A DNA stretch of 39,045 bases from Prolixibacteraceae bacterium (GTDB taxonomy: Bacteria > Bacteroidota > Bacteroidia > Bacteroidales > Prolixibacteraceae), in NCBI GenBank assembly GCA_947475715.1, contig CANJNY010000035.1, forward strand, positions 1-39,045, read 5' to 3'. Positions 8,119-15,516 of the stretch are shown piece after piece. The stretch's first letter is position 1. Every line of letters starts with the position of its first letter. The translations under genes and the position numbers were made by a program. Under the pieces are notes generated by a model that ran no database searches, was not told the origin of the DNA, and saw only the letters and a list, made by a program, of their open reading frames with translations.

Positions 8119-9075
8119 TTAATTCACCCCTTTTGTCTTCATTCTTAACCCATATACCGATTTTTCAGCCGTGATAAAAAGCAAATGACGGTCTTTCCCT
8201 CCAAAACACACATTGGTCGTCCAACTTTCTGCTGTTTCTATTTTTGAGATCAAAGCTCCGTCTCTATTGAAAATAGTCACACCGTTCCCAGTCATATAAA
8301 TATTCCCCTGATTATCAATGGTCATCCCATCAGATCCTTGCTCCGCAAAGAGTTTTTTTTCGGTTAGCATTCCGTCTTTTTGAATAATGTAGCGCCACGT
8401 TTTTTTTTCTCTGATATCTGCAACATATAAAAATTTCCCATCAGGAGTTCCAATAATTCCGTTCGGTTGTTGAAAATCATCCACTACACGTACAAGATTT
8501 GTGGCTCCGGGTGCAAGATAATAAACATCCTGGCCCTTTAGCTCCGGTTTATCATGGTTCCACCATGGCCTTTTATAAAATGGATCGGTCAGATAAATTC
8601 CACCGTTTGGAGCGATCCACAGATCATTGGGTCCATTGAGTTTCTTACCTTCAAAATCCTTTATAAGAACCGTTATCTTATGGTCGGGAGTTATTGACCA
8701 CAGTTCATTTCTCTCATCCGAACAGGTAATCAGGTCTCCTTTTTTATCGAAATAGGTTCCATTTGCCCGTCCTGAATTATCCGTGAAAAGTGTTAATTCC
8801 CCTTTGGTTGTCCAAATCATTATCCTGTTGTTGGGTTGATCGGTAAAGAAAATATTCCCTTTCGGGTCACATGCCGGTCCTTCGGTAAACTTGAAATCTC
8901 CGGCAAGCTTCTCCGGTTTTGACCCTTTTGCAAATAACTCCTTACTTTTTGTTTTTGAAGTAACCTCAAGATAGGATAACAGCATAATTAAAATCACGGC
9001 TGCCAGTCGCGCCAATGATTTAAAGCAAAAACATAAAAAACCGTTATCGCTTAGCTCAATTTTTTTAGATTTCAT
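8119..9075 (-). CDS. SMP-30/gluconolactonase-family protein, exported
   Basis: The 318-residue protein has an N-terminal hydrophobic segment (LARLAAVILIMLLSYLEVTS, 21-40) that should export or anchor it. The rest is a six-bladed beta-propeller of the SMP-30/gluconolactonase/LRE family, with GDFKFTEGPACDPKGNIFFT (59-78), LNGPNDLWIAPNGGIYLTDP (146-165), QQPNGIIGTPDGKFLYVAD (202-220) and SDGMTIDNQGNIYMT (248-262). By analogy with SMP-30, the metal ligands would be Glu65, Asn205 and Asp249; the match is by motif only. Family members hydrolyse sugar lactones such as gluconolactone, and the exact substrate cannot be read here. The N-terminus before the hydrophobic stretch is long (20 residues, with cysteines), so a later start is possible. 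Confidence 0.85.
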   Translation of the reverse strand: MKSKKIELSDNGFLCFCFKSLARLAAVILIMLLSYLEVTSKTKSKELFAKGSKPEKLAGDFKFTEGPACDPKGNIFFTDQPNNRIMIWTTKGELTLFTDNSGRANGTYFDKKGDLITCSDERNELWSITPDHKITVLIKDFEGKKLNGPNDLWIAPNGGIYLTDPFYKRPWWNHDKPELKGQDVYYLAPGATNLVRVVDDFQQPNGIIGTPDGKFLYVADIREKKTWRYIIQKDGMLTEKKLFAEQGSDGMTIDNQGNIYMTGNGVTIFNRDGALISKIETAESWTTNVCFGGKDRHLLFITAEKSVYGLRMKTKGVN

Positions 9076-9138
9076 AGGTATTAATTAGTTTGATTCAAAG
9101 TTGTCACTAATTATTCAACTTTTAATCACAATTTTTTA

Positions 9139-9146
9139 TAATTTTG
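9139..9146 (+). promoter_or_regulatory. Candidate -7 box of the small lysine-rich gene
   Basis: TAATTTTG matches TAnnTTTG exactly and lies 51 bases upstream of the ATG at 9198. No -33 TTTG is seen at the normal distance. The spacer to the gene is very AT-rich. Confidence 0.35.
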
Positions 9147-9197
9147 ATCAGAAAGTTTAATCCACAAATTTTTAAGTAATTATAAAAATGAGATGTC

Positions 9198-9305
9198 ATG
9201 AGTAAAGAAAAAAGTCCAACCAAGGATAAGAATAAAAAGGAGCCGGAAAAAAATCTGAAAGAAAAACGGGCAGAAAAAAAAGCTAAACGGGATAATAAGC
9301 GGTAG
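9198..9305 (+). CDS. Small lysine-rich basic protein, 35 residues
   Basis: A short frame from ATG 9198 to TAG 9303-9305 encodes 35 residues, beginning MSKEKSPTKDKNKKEPEKNL and ending KAKRDNKR. It is nearly all charged or polar (15 Lys, 6 Glu, 3 Arg), has no hydrophobic core, and should be disordered and strongly basic. Short basic proteins of this type occur in Bacteroidota, but I know no assigned function. Binding RNA or ribosomes is a guess from charge and from the RNA helicase gene downstream on the same strand. Support for a real gene is a promoter-like box at 9139, an ATG in an AT-rich context, a stop followed by a stem-loop, and a composition fitting a coherent protein. A chance frame in A-rich DNA remains possible. 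Confidence 0.6.
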   Translation: MSKEKSPTKDKNKKEPEKNLKEKRAEKKAKRDNKR

Positions 9306-9397
9306 TTTAAGATTGAAAATCCGGGAGCAGAGAAGCGTAGTATGCGAAATAGTGAGAAAAATAGATTTGAAATACAAGACGATTGATTCTTTTTGCA

Positions 9398-9433
9398 GGT
9401 AAAGGTAATTTCTCTTCTAAAATTACTTTCACC
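9398..9433 (+). terminator. Stem-loop between the lysine-rich gene and the helicase gene
   Basis: GGTAAAGGTAATTT (9398-9411) can pair with AAATTACTTTCACC (9420-9433), giving 14 positions with one G-U pair and one mismatch and an 8-base loop. A T-rich run follows only about 14 bases later (near 9447), so it is not a classic intrinsic terminator. It may stop transcription of the small gene, or act in the leader of the helicase mRNA. No gene is present in 9306-9581 apart from this and the -7 box at 9551. Confidence 0.35.
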
Positions 9434-9550
9434 TATATTTCAACCCTTTTTTTGCATTTTTGATTTTGTATATTACGCTTTTCGATTTAATTTTTAGCTG
9501 TAATTTCTGATAAGTACTTCAGAAATAGCGATCAATTGACAGATTCAATG

Positions 9551-9558
9551 TACCTTTG
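9551..9558 (+). promoter_or_regulatory. Candidate -7 box of the RNA helicase gene
   Basis: TACCTTTG matches TAnnTTTG exactly, 23 bases before the GTG start of the helicase gene, implying a leader of roughly 15-20 bases. TTGAC at 9536-9540 is too close to serve as a standard -33 element, so only the -7 box is well supported. Confidence 0.5.
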
Positions 9559-9581
9559 TGCCGAATTAATACCGGATAAAG

Positions 9582-10931
9582 GTGATTTTTGAAGAATTAA
9601 ATTTAAGTAATGCGTTGCTCAAAGCGTTGGGTGATCTGGAATTTGTAAATCCCACTCCAATTCAGGAAAAGGCATTTCCTGTAGTCATGTCAGGAAAGGA
9701 CGTTATTGGAATTGCCCAAACCGGAACTGGCAAAACGCTGGCTTATTTACTTCCCATCTTACGGCAATATACGTTCTCAAACCAGAAGGATCCGAGGATT
9801 TTAATCCTTGTGCCCACCCGTGAACTGGTTTTGCAGGTTGTAGAGGAGATCCGTAAGTTAACCACTTATATGTCTGTAAGGGTTGTTGGTGTCTACGGCG
9901 GAACCAATATTAACAACCAAAAGGAGCAATTATATGCTGGACTTGATATCCTTGTTGCAACTCCCGGACGCCTGGTCGACCTGGCCATGACCGGCCTTCT
10001 TCGGCTAAAATCGATCCAGAAACTGGTGATAGACGAAGTTGATGAGATGCTTAATTTAGGGTTCAGACCACAACTGATCAGCTTAATGGAGATCATTTCT
10101 CCCAAAAGACAAAACCTCATGTTCAGTGCTACACTGACCGAAGATGTAGACCGGCTAATTAACGATTTCTTTTCGAACACGCATCGAATTGAAGTTGTAC
10201 CTCATGGGACTCCTCTGGAGAAAATTTCTCAGGTCGTTTACCGTGTTCCAAATTATTACACCAAAGTCAATCTTCTCGAATTATTGCTAAAAGAGAATTC
10301 CGACTTTAAAAGGGTTTTGGTTTTTGTAAACAAGAAAAAAACCGCAGATCGATTGTTTGAAACAATACAGGATAAATTCCCCGAAAAGATCGGAGTTCTT
10401 CACTCCAATAAATCACAAAATTTCAGAATTAATGCGTTAAAATATTTTGAAGACGGTGTCTACCGGGTGCTTGTTACTACTGATCTTGTGGCACGCGGAT
10501 TGGATATTAGTAATATTTCACATGTCATTAACTTCGAGATGGCGGAGACTGCAGGAGATTATGTTAATCGAATCGGTCGTACCGGCAGGGCTGATAAGGC
10601 TGGCGCGGCAATCTCATTTGTAACAGAAAAGGAACGTCCCGACCAGCTTGCTGCTGAGGAGTTAATGAATTGGATTATCGCAGAACTCCCTTTACCCGAA
10701 AATCTGATTATGTCTCATGTTTTTACTGAAGAGGAGAGCCCTACGACATTATTTGATAAGAACTATTTTAATTCAACCTCCGCCTTTAAAGAATCACAGG
10801 GGGCTTATCATGAGAAAAAATTGAAAAATAAGAAGATTAATCTTGGAGGACCCGGAACGAGGAACCCAAAATTCGGTGTCAAAAAGAAACAACCAACTCC
10901 GGTTATCAAACCTCCGAAGTTTAAATTCTAG
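9582..10931 (+). CDS. DEAD-box-family ATP-dependent RNA helicase (RhlE-like), motif II reads DEVD
   Basis: The 449-residue protein has all core superfamily 2 motifs: Q motif F-x-E-LNLSNALL to PTPIQ (3-28), motif I AQTGTGKT (45-52), PTREL, TPGR, motif II DEVD in LVIDEVDEML, SAT in MFSATL, ARGLDI, and motif VI NRIGRTGR. The C-terminus is a basic, probably disordered tail (KKLKNKKINLGGPGTRNPKF onwards) suited to RNA contact. The enzyme should unwind or remodel RNA, for example in ribosome assembly or cold adaptation. The start is GTG at 9582: the Q motif begins at residue 3, so there is no room for a later start. The VF530-type gene follows after 15 bases and is likely cotranscribed. Motif II deviates from DEAD at its third residue. 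Confidence 0.93.
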   Translation: MIFEELNLSNALLKALGDLEFVNPTPIQEKAFPVVMSGKDVIGIAQTGTGKTLAYLLPILRQYTFSNQKDPRILILVPTRELVLQVVEEIRKLTTYMSVRVVGVYGGTNINNQKEQLYAGLDILVATPGRLVDLAMTGLLRLKSIQKLVIDEVDEMLNLGFRPQLISLMEIISPKRQNLMFSATLTEDVDRLINDFFSNTHRIEVVPHGTPLEKISQVVYRVPNYYTKVNLLELLLKENSDFKRVLVFVNKKKTADRLFETIQDKFPEKIGVLHSNKSQNFRINALKYFEDGVYRVLVTTDLVARGLDISNISHVINFEMAETAGDYVNRIGRTGRADKAGAAISFVTEKERPDQLAAEELMNWIIAELPLPENLIMSHVFTEEESPTTLFDKNYFNSTSAFKESQGAYHEKKLKNKKINLGGPGTRNPKFGVKKKQPTPVIKPPKFKF

Positions 10932-10946
10932 TTATTCGATTGGTCT

Positions 10947-11174
10947 ATGAATAGTGAACAGAAAAATAATCCTTTACACGGAGTTACACTGGAGATGATT
11001 CTCAATCAACTGGTTCGTCATTATGGATGGGATGAGTTGGGGCAAAGGATCCGGATTAATTGTTTTATAAGTGATCCAAGTGTTATGTCCAGCCTTAAAT
11101 TCCTGCGAAAGACACCCTGGGCCAGGACAAAGGTTGAGGAGCTTTATATCGAATGGCTGCGAAACGACAGCTAA
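10947..11174 (+). CDS. VF530-family (DUF2132) small DNA-binding protein
   Basis: The 75-residue product matches the VF530/DUF2132 family nearly end to end: [20 protein letters not shown] (8-27), [20 protein letters not shown] (27-46), [20 protein letters not shown] (50-69), ending EWLRN. The family name comes from a Vibrio protein of known structure that binds DNA; its cellular role is not established. The gene starts 15 bases after the helicase stop and is followed after 26 bases by the methyltransferase-like gene. All three are on one strand and probably form one transcript. Confidence 0.88.
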   Translation: MNSEQKNNPLHGVTLEMILNQLVRHYGWDELGQRIRINCFISDPSVMSSLKFLRKTPWARTKVEELYIEWLRNDS

Positions 11175-11200
11175 TATATATTGTCTGATAAATTAAATTG

Positions 11201-11869
11201 ATGGAACGAACATATCTTGAAATAATTTTTCTTTGCGGTATGGTTTTACAGGTCATTCTTCTTTTACCTTACCTGCCTGATTATATTGCTAAAAAATATC
11301 ATCATTTTTTCAATCAGAAAGAGCGAAAATTTTTAATGTTTATAGTTTGCGGATATCTGATTTTACCCGCTGTCTATGTTTTTTCCACCTGGTTCTCATG
11401 GTTTGATTATAATCTTCCCAAATGGATTAGCTTCCCCGCGGCGTTCCTCTACGGATTCGGATTCTGGATTTTTTACCGGGCTTATGTCGAATTAGGCCCT
11501 TCATGGTCTCCCGGTTATGAAATCAGGGAAGGTGGTCATTTGCTTGTTACTTCCGGTCTTTATAAATGGGTGCGCCATCCAATCTATGCTTCATTTCTTG
11601 CACTTGCTGTGGCTCAGGTTTTCCTTCTGCAAAATTGGATTGTAGGTCCTGCATTTTTATTGCTCGGTTTTCCCTTTTACCGGTATCGTGTTTCAAGAGA
11701 GGAGAAATCCTTGTCGCTCCATTTTGGAGAAAAGTATGAGAGTTACCGAAATCAAACCAATGCCCTGATTCCGGCAATTGATCAAATTGATTTTGCTCAG
11801 TTAGTTGGGAAGTTTAAAACCTTTGTGCGTAAGAGATTTAAAATTTTGATTCGTAAGAAAGCGAATTAA
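11201..11869 (+). CDS. Isoprenylcysteine/phospholipid methyltransferase-like integral membrane protein
   Basis: The start is ATG at 11201; a TTG immediately before it adds only one residue. The 222-residue product has about five hydrophobic segments (near residues 5-25, 42-62, 75-95, 130-150 and a re-entrant part). The C-terminal half carries the ICMT/PEMT-type signature: GLYKWVRHPIYASFLALAVA, then FYRYRVSREEKSLSLHFGEK with YESY, where RHP and the EE pair bind the SAM cofactor region in this superfamily. Bacterial members methylate varied small or lipid substrates, and the substrate here is unknown. It ends with a basic tail. It converges on clpS, with 37 bases between the two stop codons. 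Confidence 0.82.
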   Translation: MERTYLEIIFLCGMVLQVILLLPYLPDYIAKKYHHFFNQKERKFLMFIVCGYLILPAVYVFSTWFSWFDYNLPKWISFPAAFLYGFGFWIFYRAYVELGPSWSPGYEIREGGHLLVTSGLYKWVRHPIYASFLALAVAQVFLLQNWIVGPAFLLLGFPFYRYRVSREEKSLSLHFGEKYESYRNQTNALIPAIDQIDFAQLVGKFKTFVRKRFKILIRKKAN

Positions 11870-11906
11870 TTGAGTTGATTTCTGGTGTGATTACTAATTC
11901 TATGCA

Positions 11907-12182
11907 CTATTTGATTACAGCTTTCAGATCACGCTGCGCAAGTGCTCTTCGCATTGGAAGTAAATAGTTTTTTGAGCCCCGTTTAACATCGCATTTTCCT
12001 TTGTAATGTATGAGATAGGTACATTGGATTGCCTGAATTGAATCGAGCTCACAGATTTCGATCAATGATTCAATCACATAGTCAAATGTATGATAATCAT
12101 CATTGTGAAGAATTAAGGTAAACGTATTCTCTTTATCGATATCGGTCGGTAAATCCTGATCTTTCTGCTTTTCAATAGTCAT
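11907..12182 (-). CDS. clpS: ClpS, ATP-dependent Clp protease adaptor
   Basis: The 91-residue protein is a full-length ClpS: a short flexible N-terminal extension, then FTLILHNDDYHTFDYVIESL (21-40), with the HNDD-type motif of the N-degron pocket, a Cys-Thr-YLIHYKGKCDVKRG segment, and a C-terminal helix ending RRALAQRDLKAVI. ClpS delivers substrates carrying destabilising N-terminal residues to ClpAP (or ClpC in this phylum). The gene begins 21 bases after the stop of the TPR-SPOR gene on the same strand, so it is probably the second gene of that transcript. ClpA/ClpC and ClpP are not in the window. Confidence 0.93.
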   Translation of the reverse strand: MTIEKQKDQDLPTDIDKENTFTLILHNDDYHTFDYVIESLIEICELDSIQAIQCTYLIHYKGKCDVKRGSKNYLLPMRRALAQRDLKAVIK

Positions 12183-12203
12183 GCCAGAGGTAAATTAACC
12201 GGT

Positions 12204-13559
12204 TTATTTTAAAGGTACATCTTTAACTACGGATTTCATAGGGACCCTCTCCCCATTTTTAAATGCCGCAAGAAATGCCCCTTTAGTCCCCTCCATTATG
12301 AGTTGATTCTTAAGTAAGGTTGCATCTTTGTAATCCGAAAAATTACCAATCGTATAGATTTCGTATTTCTTTTCGTCGGTGTATTTATCAATCTTTCTGA
12401 ATTTTGATAATTTGGCGTATCTTACTTTGAATTCAGGAGTTAGTTTTCCGCTAAGGAATGAGCCAATCTGAACCTTAAATATGATAACCTCCTTTTGTGG
12501 CGAAGTTACGATGCCCGGAGTTTGCTCTTTGTCGAGTGAATCGGTCAGGATCTCTGCAGATTTTAAATCAGCGGATAAAGATGGCGGGGTAATTGCAACC
12601 TCAGAGGGGGTGATTTCTGTTTTTTTCTTTTCTGCCAGCATCTGCTCACCGCGAATCCGTTCCCGCTCCGTAATTTCAGTTATAAAATTGGTCATCGCTT
12701 CAGTTCCTGTCTTTTCCCAATATCCCGATTCTTTAACTCTTGCCTGCTCGAAATATTTCTCCCGATCACGAAGTAGCTGGTAAGATTCCTGTTCCGCTTC
12801 TACAATTCGGGCAACCAATGCAAGTCTGGCCTGAACATTGTTCGTCTCTTCATGTGCTTTCCTCAGAAAATCGGTATTGGTAACTATCGAATCATTTTTA
12901 CCCGTTGCTATCCATGCTTTTGCGAAAAGGATTCTGGCTGCTTCACTTCTGAAATCGGTAATGCTATGATAGGTTAACTGGTTGTTTATTTCAAAATTAA
13001 ACCATTCGGTTTTCAGCGAATCGGGAATAGGGAATATTTTTTCGTCTGGCGGTGGAGCCGGAGTTTTAATCGTATCAACAAAAATATTTTTATCATCCCC
13101 CTTGTCTACATTAAAAGGATTAATATGCTTCAAGCACAAGTTGAGATATTTATCATATTCAAGGGCCATTCGCTCTTGTTTATTTCCTTTATAACGCTTG
13201 TAAAAATCAAGCGCTTCAGCCCAGTTTTCAAGCGCATGAAAATAATTTCCCAGATAAAAACTGGAATTTGAAGGGGTTTTATCCACTACTGCATTGAGTA
13301 ACGCTTCTTTTGTTGCAGTTTCATAATGATTATTCTTTAGAAGTGTTACACCATAATAGTAATTATACATGGCATTATCGGGTGAACTGTTGATGAGCTC
13401 TGTAAATAATGGCAATGCTTTGTCATATTGTTTTTGCTTGAAGTATTCGACTGCAAGATTCAAATTTCCAATGACTTCCTGAGCTGATGTTTGTTGCGGA
13501 AGAACCAGGATTAGACCTGATATCAGAATAAAATAGATGCTCTTGTAAAAACGGATCAT
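12204..13559 (-). CDS. Periplasmic TPR protein with C-terminal SPOR domain
   Basis: I choose ATG at 13559-13557, which places the signal peptide (IYFILISGLILVLPQQTSAQ) directly at the N-terminus and gives 451 residues. An in-frame ATG at 13601 adds 14 residues and is less likely. The N-terminal third has TPR units (NLAVEYFKQKQYDKALPLFT, then NAMYNYYYGVTLLKNNHYET). The middle is helical and charged with an ERERIRGEQMLAEKKK stretch. The last about 85 residues form a SPOR domain (IIFKVQIGSFLSGKLTPEF, IYTIGNFSDYKDATLLKNQL). SPOR domains bind peptidoglycan strands stripped of stem peptides, often at division sites, so a cell-wall-associated role is likely. ClpS follows closely. Confidence 0.87.
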   Translation of the reverse strand: MIRFYKSIYFILISGLILVLPQQTSAQEVIGNLNLAVEYFKQKQYDKALPLFTELINSSPDNAMYNYYYGVTLLKNNHYETATKEALLNAVVDKTPSNSSFYLGNYFHALENWAEALDFYKRYKGNKQERMALEYDKYLNLCLKHINPFNVDKGDDKNIFVDTIKTPAPPPDEKIFPIPDSLKTEWFNFEINNQLTYHSITDFRSEAARILFAKAWIATGKNDSIVTNTDFLRKAHEETNNVQARLALVARIVEAEQESYQLLRDREKYFEQARVKESGYWEKTGTEAMTNFITEITERERIRGEQMLAEKKKTEITPSEVAITPPSLSADLKSAEILTDSLDKEQTPGIVTSPQKEVIIFKVQIGSFLSGKLTPEFKVRYAKLSKFRKIDKYTDEKKYEIYTIGNFSDYKDATLLKNQLIMEGTKGAFLAAFKNGERVPMKSVVKDVPLK

Positions 13560-13680
13560 GACTTTCAATACGGGTAACAATAATTTTATAAAATTATACA
13601 TTTTATGGAATTATTGTTTCTTAAAATTATTTTTTCTTGTTTAAATGTTTTCAATATCGGATCCATTTTCTTAATATTCG

Positions 13681-13688
13681 TATATTTG
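13681..13688 (+). promoter_or_regulatory. Candidate -7 box upstream of bcp-recA
   Basis: TATATTTG matches TAnnTTTG in the 277-base gap between the divergent TPR-SPOR and bcp genes. No -33 TTTG lies at the normal distance, and the implied bcp leader would be about 140 bases. The gap is very AT-rich, so a chance match is possible. I see no gene in it. Confidence 0.3.
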
Positions 13689-13836
13689 TATAATATATAT
13701 CGATTTGGAGTCAGTTCTATTTTTTCCGCGGCTCTTTCTTAATTTTAATAAAATTATTTTCGTTCCAAATTGATTGGGAATTCAAACTTTGTGCACCATC
13801 AGTTTGTTGAACTGTAAATTTTAAAATACTGTATCA

Positions 13837-14304
13837 ATGAAACAATTAGTTGAAGGAGCAGCTGCTCCAGATTTTTCGGGAGTTAATCAGCATGGTGAAA
13901 CAATCGCCCTATCGTCATTTAGAGGGAAAAAAATAATACTCTATTTTTACCCCAAAGATAATACCCCCGGTTGCACCGCTGAGTCGTGCAATTTGAATGA
14001 TAATTATGATTATTGGATCTCAAAAGGGTATGAGATTGTTGGCGTTAGTCCTGACAGCGTCGCATCACATGTGAAGTTTGTCGATAAATTTGGTTTAAAA
14101 TTTAATCTGATTGCCGATACCGAAAAGGTCATCCTTCAGGATTATGGTGTATGGGGAGAGAAGATGAATTATGGGAAGAGTTATATGGGAGTAATTCGCA
14201 CTACATTTGTAATCAATGAAGAAGGAATTCTCGAAAAAATACTTGCTAAAGTTGACACGAAAGAACATACAAGTCAGATTATTAAAGAGTTATTAATTAA
14301 ATAA
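13837..14304 (+). CDS. bcp: Thioredoxin-dependent thiol peroxidase, Bcp/PrxQ type
   Basis: The 155-residue protein is a typical Bcp/PrxQ peroxiredoxin: [20 protein letters not shown] at 10-29, then [20 protein letters not shown] with the peroxidatic Cys46 and the resolving Cys51 five residues later, the PrxQ spacing. It also has [19 protein letters not shown] and a C-terminal [13 protein letters not shown] strand. It reduces hydrogen peroxide and organic peroxides using thioredoxin. The recA start is only 16 bases after its stop, so oxidative defence and recombinational repair genes are probably cotranscribed, an arrangement common in Bacteroidota. Confidence 0.95.
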   Translation: MKQLVEGAAAPDFSGVNQHGETIALSSFRGKKIILYFYPKDNTPGCTAESCNLNDNYDYWISKGYEIVGVSPDSVASHVKFVDKFGLKFNLIADTEKVILQDYGVWGEKMNYGKSYMGVIRTTFVINEEGILEKILAKVDTKEHTSQIIKELLIK

Positions 14305-14320
14305 ATACATATTTTTAAAC

Positions 14321-15343
14321 ATGGCAAAGGAAGATGCGCAGAAGGTCAACTTAGAGAAGTTGAAAGCCCTGCAGCTTACAATGGACAAAATTGAGAAGAG
14401 CTATGGGAAAGGCTCAATTATGAGAATGGGAGATAAACCTGTGGATGATGTTCAGGCGATTCACTCCGGTTCAATAGCCTTGGATATGGCCATGGGGATT
14501 GGCGGTTATCCCAAAGGTCGTGTAATCGAGATTTTTGGTCCTGAATCTTCCGGAAAAACAACCCTGGCTATTCATGCCATTGCTGAAGCTCAAAAGGTTG
14601 GAGGTATTGCCGCATTTATTGATGCTGAGCACGCTTTCGATCCTACTTATGCCCAGAAACTGGGCGTAAATATTAATGATTTATTGATTTCTCAGCCCGA
14701 TAATGGGGAACAGGCACTTGAAATTGCTGATAGTTTGATCCGCTCCGGAGCTATTGATATTATTGTTATTGACTCTGTTGCCGCCCTTACCCCAAAAGCA
14801 GAAATTGAAGGGGAAATGGGAGAATCTAAAATGGGTCTTCAGGCTCGTTTAATGTCACAGGCACTGCGCAAACTTACCGGAAGTATCAGTAAAACAAAAA
14901 CCTGTGTTATCTTTATTAATCAATTACGCGATAAAATTGGTGTAATGTTTGGAAATCCTGAAACTACAACCGGAGGAAACGCCTTGAAGTTTTACGCTTC
15001 AGTGCGGCTGGATATCCGGAGAATTGGACAACTCAAAGATGGAGATGACGTTCAGGGAAGTCATACCCGTGTTAAGGTTGTTAAAAATAAAGTGGCACCA
15101 CCATTCCGAAAAGCTGAATTTGATATCCTTTATGGTGAGGGGATCTCTAAAGTCGGTGAGATTATCGATCTTGGAGTTGAAATTGAAATCATTAAAAAGG
15201 CCGGATCATGGTTTAGTTACGGTGAAACCAAGCTCGGACAGGGTCGCGAAGGGGTGAAATCACTTCTTAGAGATAATCCTGAATTGATGGAAGAGCTTGA
15301 AAATAAGATTCTTGCTAGTTATGTTCCGGTGCTTGACAAATAA
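14321..15343 (+). CDS. recA: Recombinase RecA
   Basis: The 340-residue product is a complete RecA. It has Walker [10 protein letters not shown] (73-81), the catalytic region [20 protein letters not shown], Walker [21 protein letters not shown], the L1/L2 loops with [20 protein letters not shown] and [20 protein letters not shown], and the C-terminal domain containing [15 protein letters not shown]. It forms filaments on single-stranded DNA for strand exchange and stimulates LexA-type self-cleavage. It follows bcp by 16 bases and ends in a clear intrinsic terminator at 15364-15401. I see no LexA box that I can assign with confidence. Confidence 0.98.
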   Translation: MAKEDAQKVNLEKLKALQLTMDKIEKSYGKGSIMRMGDKPVDDVQAIHSGSIALDMAMGIGGYPKGRVIEIFGPESSGKTTLAIHAIAEAQKVGGIAAFIDAEHAFDPTYAQKLGVNINDLLISQPDNGEQALEIADSLIRSGAIDIIVIDSVAALTPKAEIEGEMGESKMGLQARLMSQALRKLTGSISKTKTCVIFINQLRDKIGVMFGNPETTTGGNALKFYASVRLDIRRIGQLKDGDDVQGSHTRVKVVKNKVAPPFRKAEFDILYGEGISKVGEIIDLGVEIEIIKKAGSWFSYGETKLGQGREGVKSLLRDNPELMEELENKILASYVPVLDK

Positions 15344-15363
15344 TTTTTTGTAAACTTCCACAG

Positions 15364-15401
15364 AAATCTGAACCGAAAATTTTAAGGTTCAGATTTTTTT
15401 T
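15364..15401 (+). terminator. Intrinsic terminator after recA
   Basis: AAATCTGAACC (15364-15374) pairs perfectly with GGTTCAGATTT (15386-15396) over 11 bases with an 11-base loop, followed by a run of T to 15401. It begins 20 bases after the recA stop codon and separates recA from the threonine operon. Confidence 0.9.
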
Positions 15402-15476
15402 GGACTTTTGTGTGCACTATTTGGATTGTATTTAGTTTTCCCTTTTAAAGAGGCTAAATGTTTCAGGGAATGGCGT

Positions 15477-15498
15477 TCCGGTTAAAGCCGGAGTTTTT
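15477..15498 (+). promoter_or_regulatory. Terminator-like hairpin in the threonine operon leader
   Basis: TCCGG (15477-15481) pairs with CCGGA (15488-15492) over a six-base loop and is followed by GTTTTT, ending 18 bases before the thrA start. The shape resembles a short intrinsic terminator or attenuator inside the leader. The stem is only 5 base pairs, and I find neither a threonine-rich leader peptide nor a clear competing antiterminator, so its function is open. Confidence 0.3.
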
Positions 15499-15516
15499 AG
15501 AATTAAAAATTATCGG

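Noticed and set aside
9180-9377. A 65-residue hydrophobic open frame on the minus strand that could look like a membrane peptide.
   Set aside because: It is the antisense of A-rich lysine codons, which always reads as Phe/Leu/Ile. The plus-strand lysine-rich frame has better promoter and stop context.
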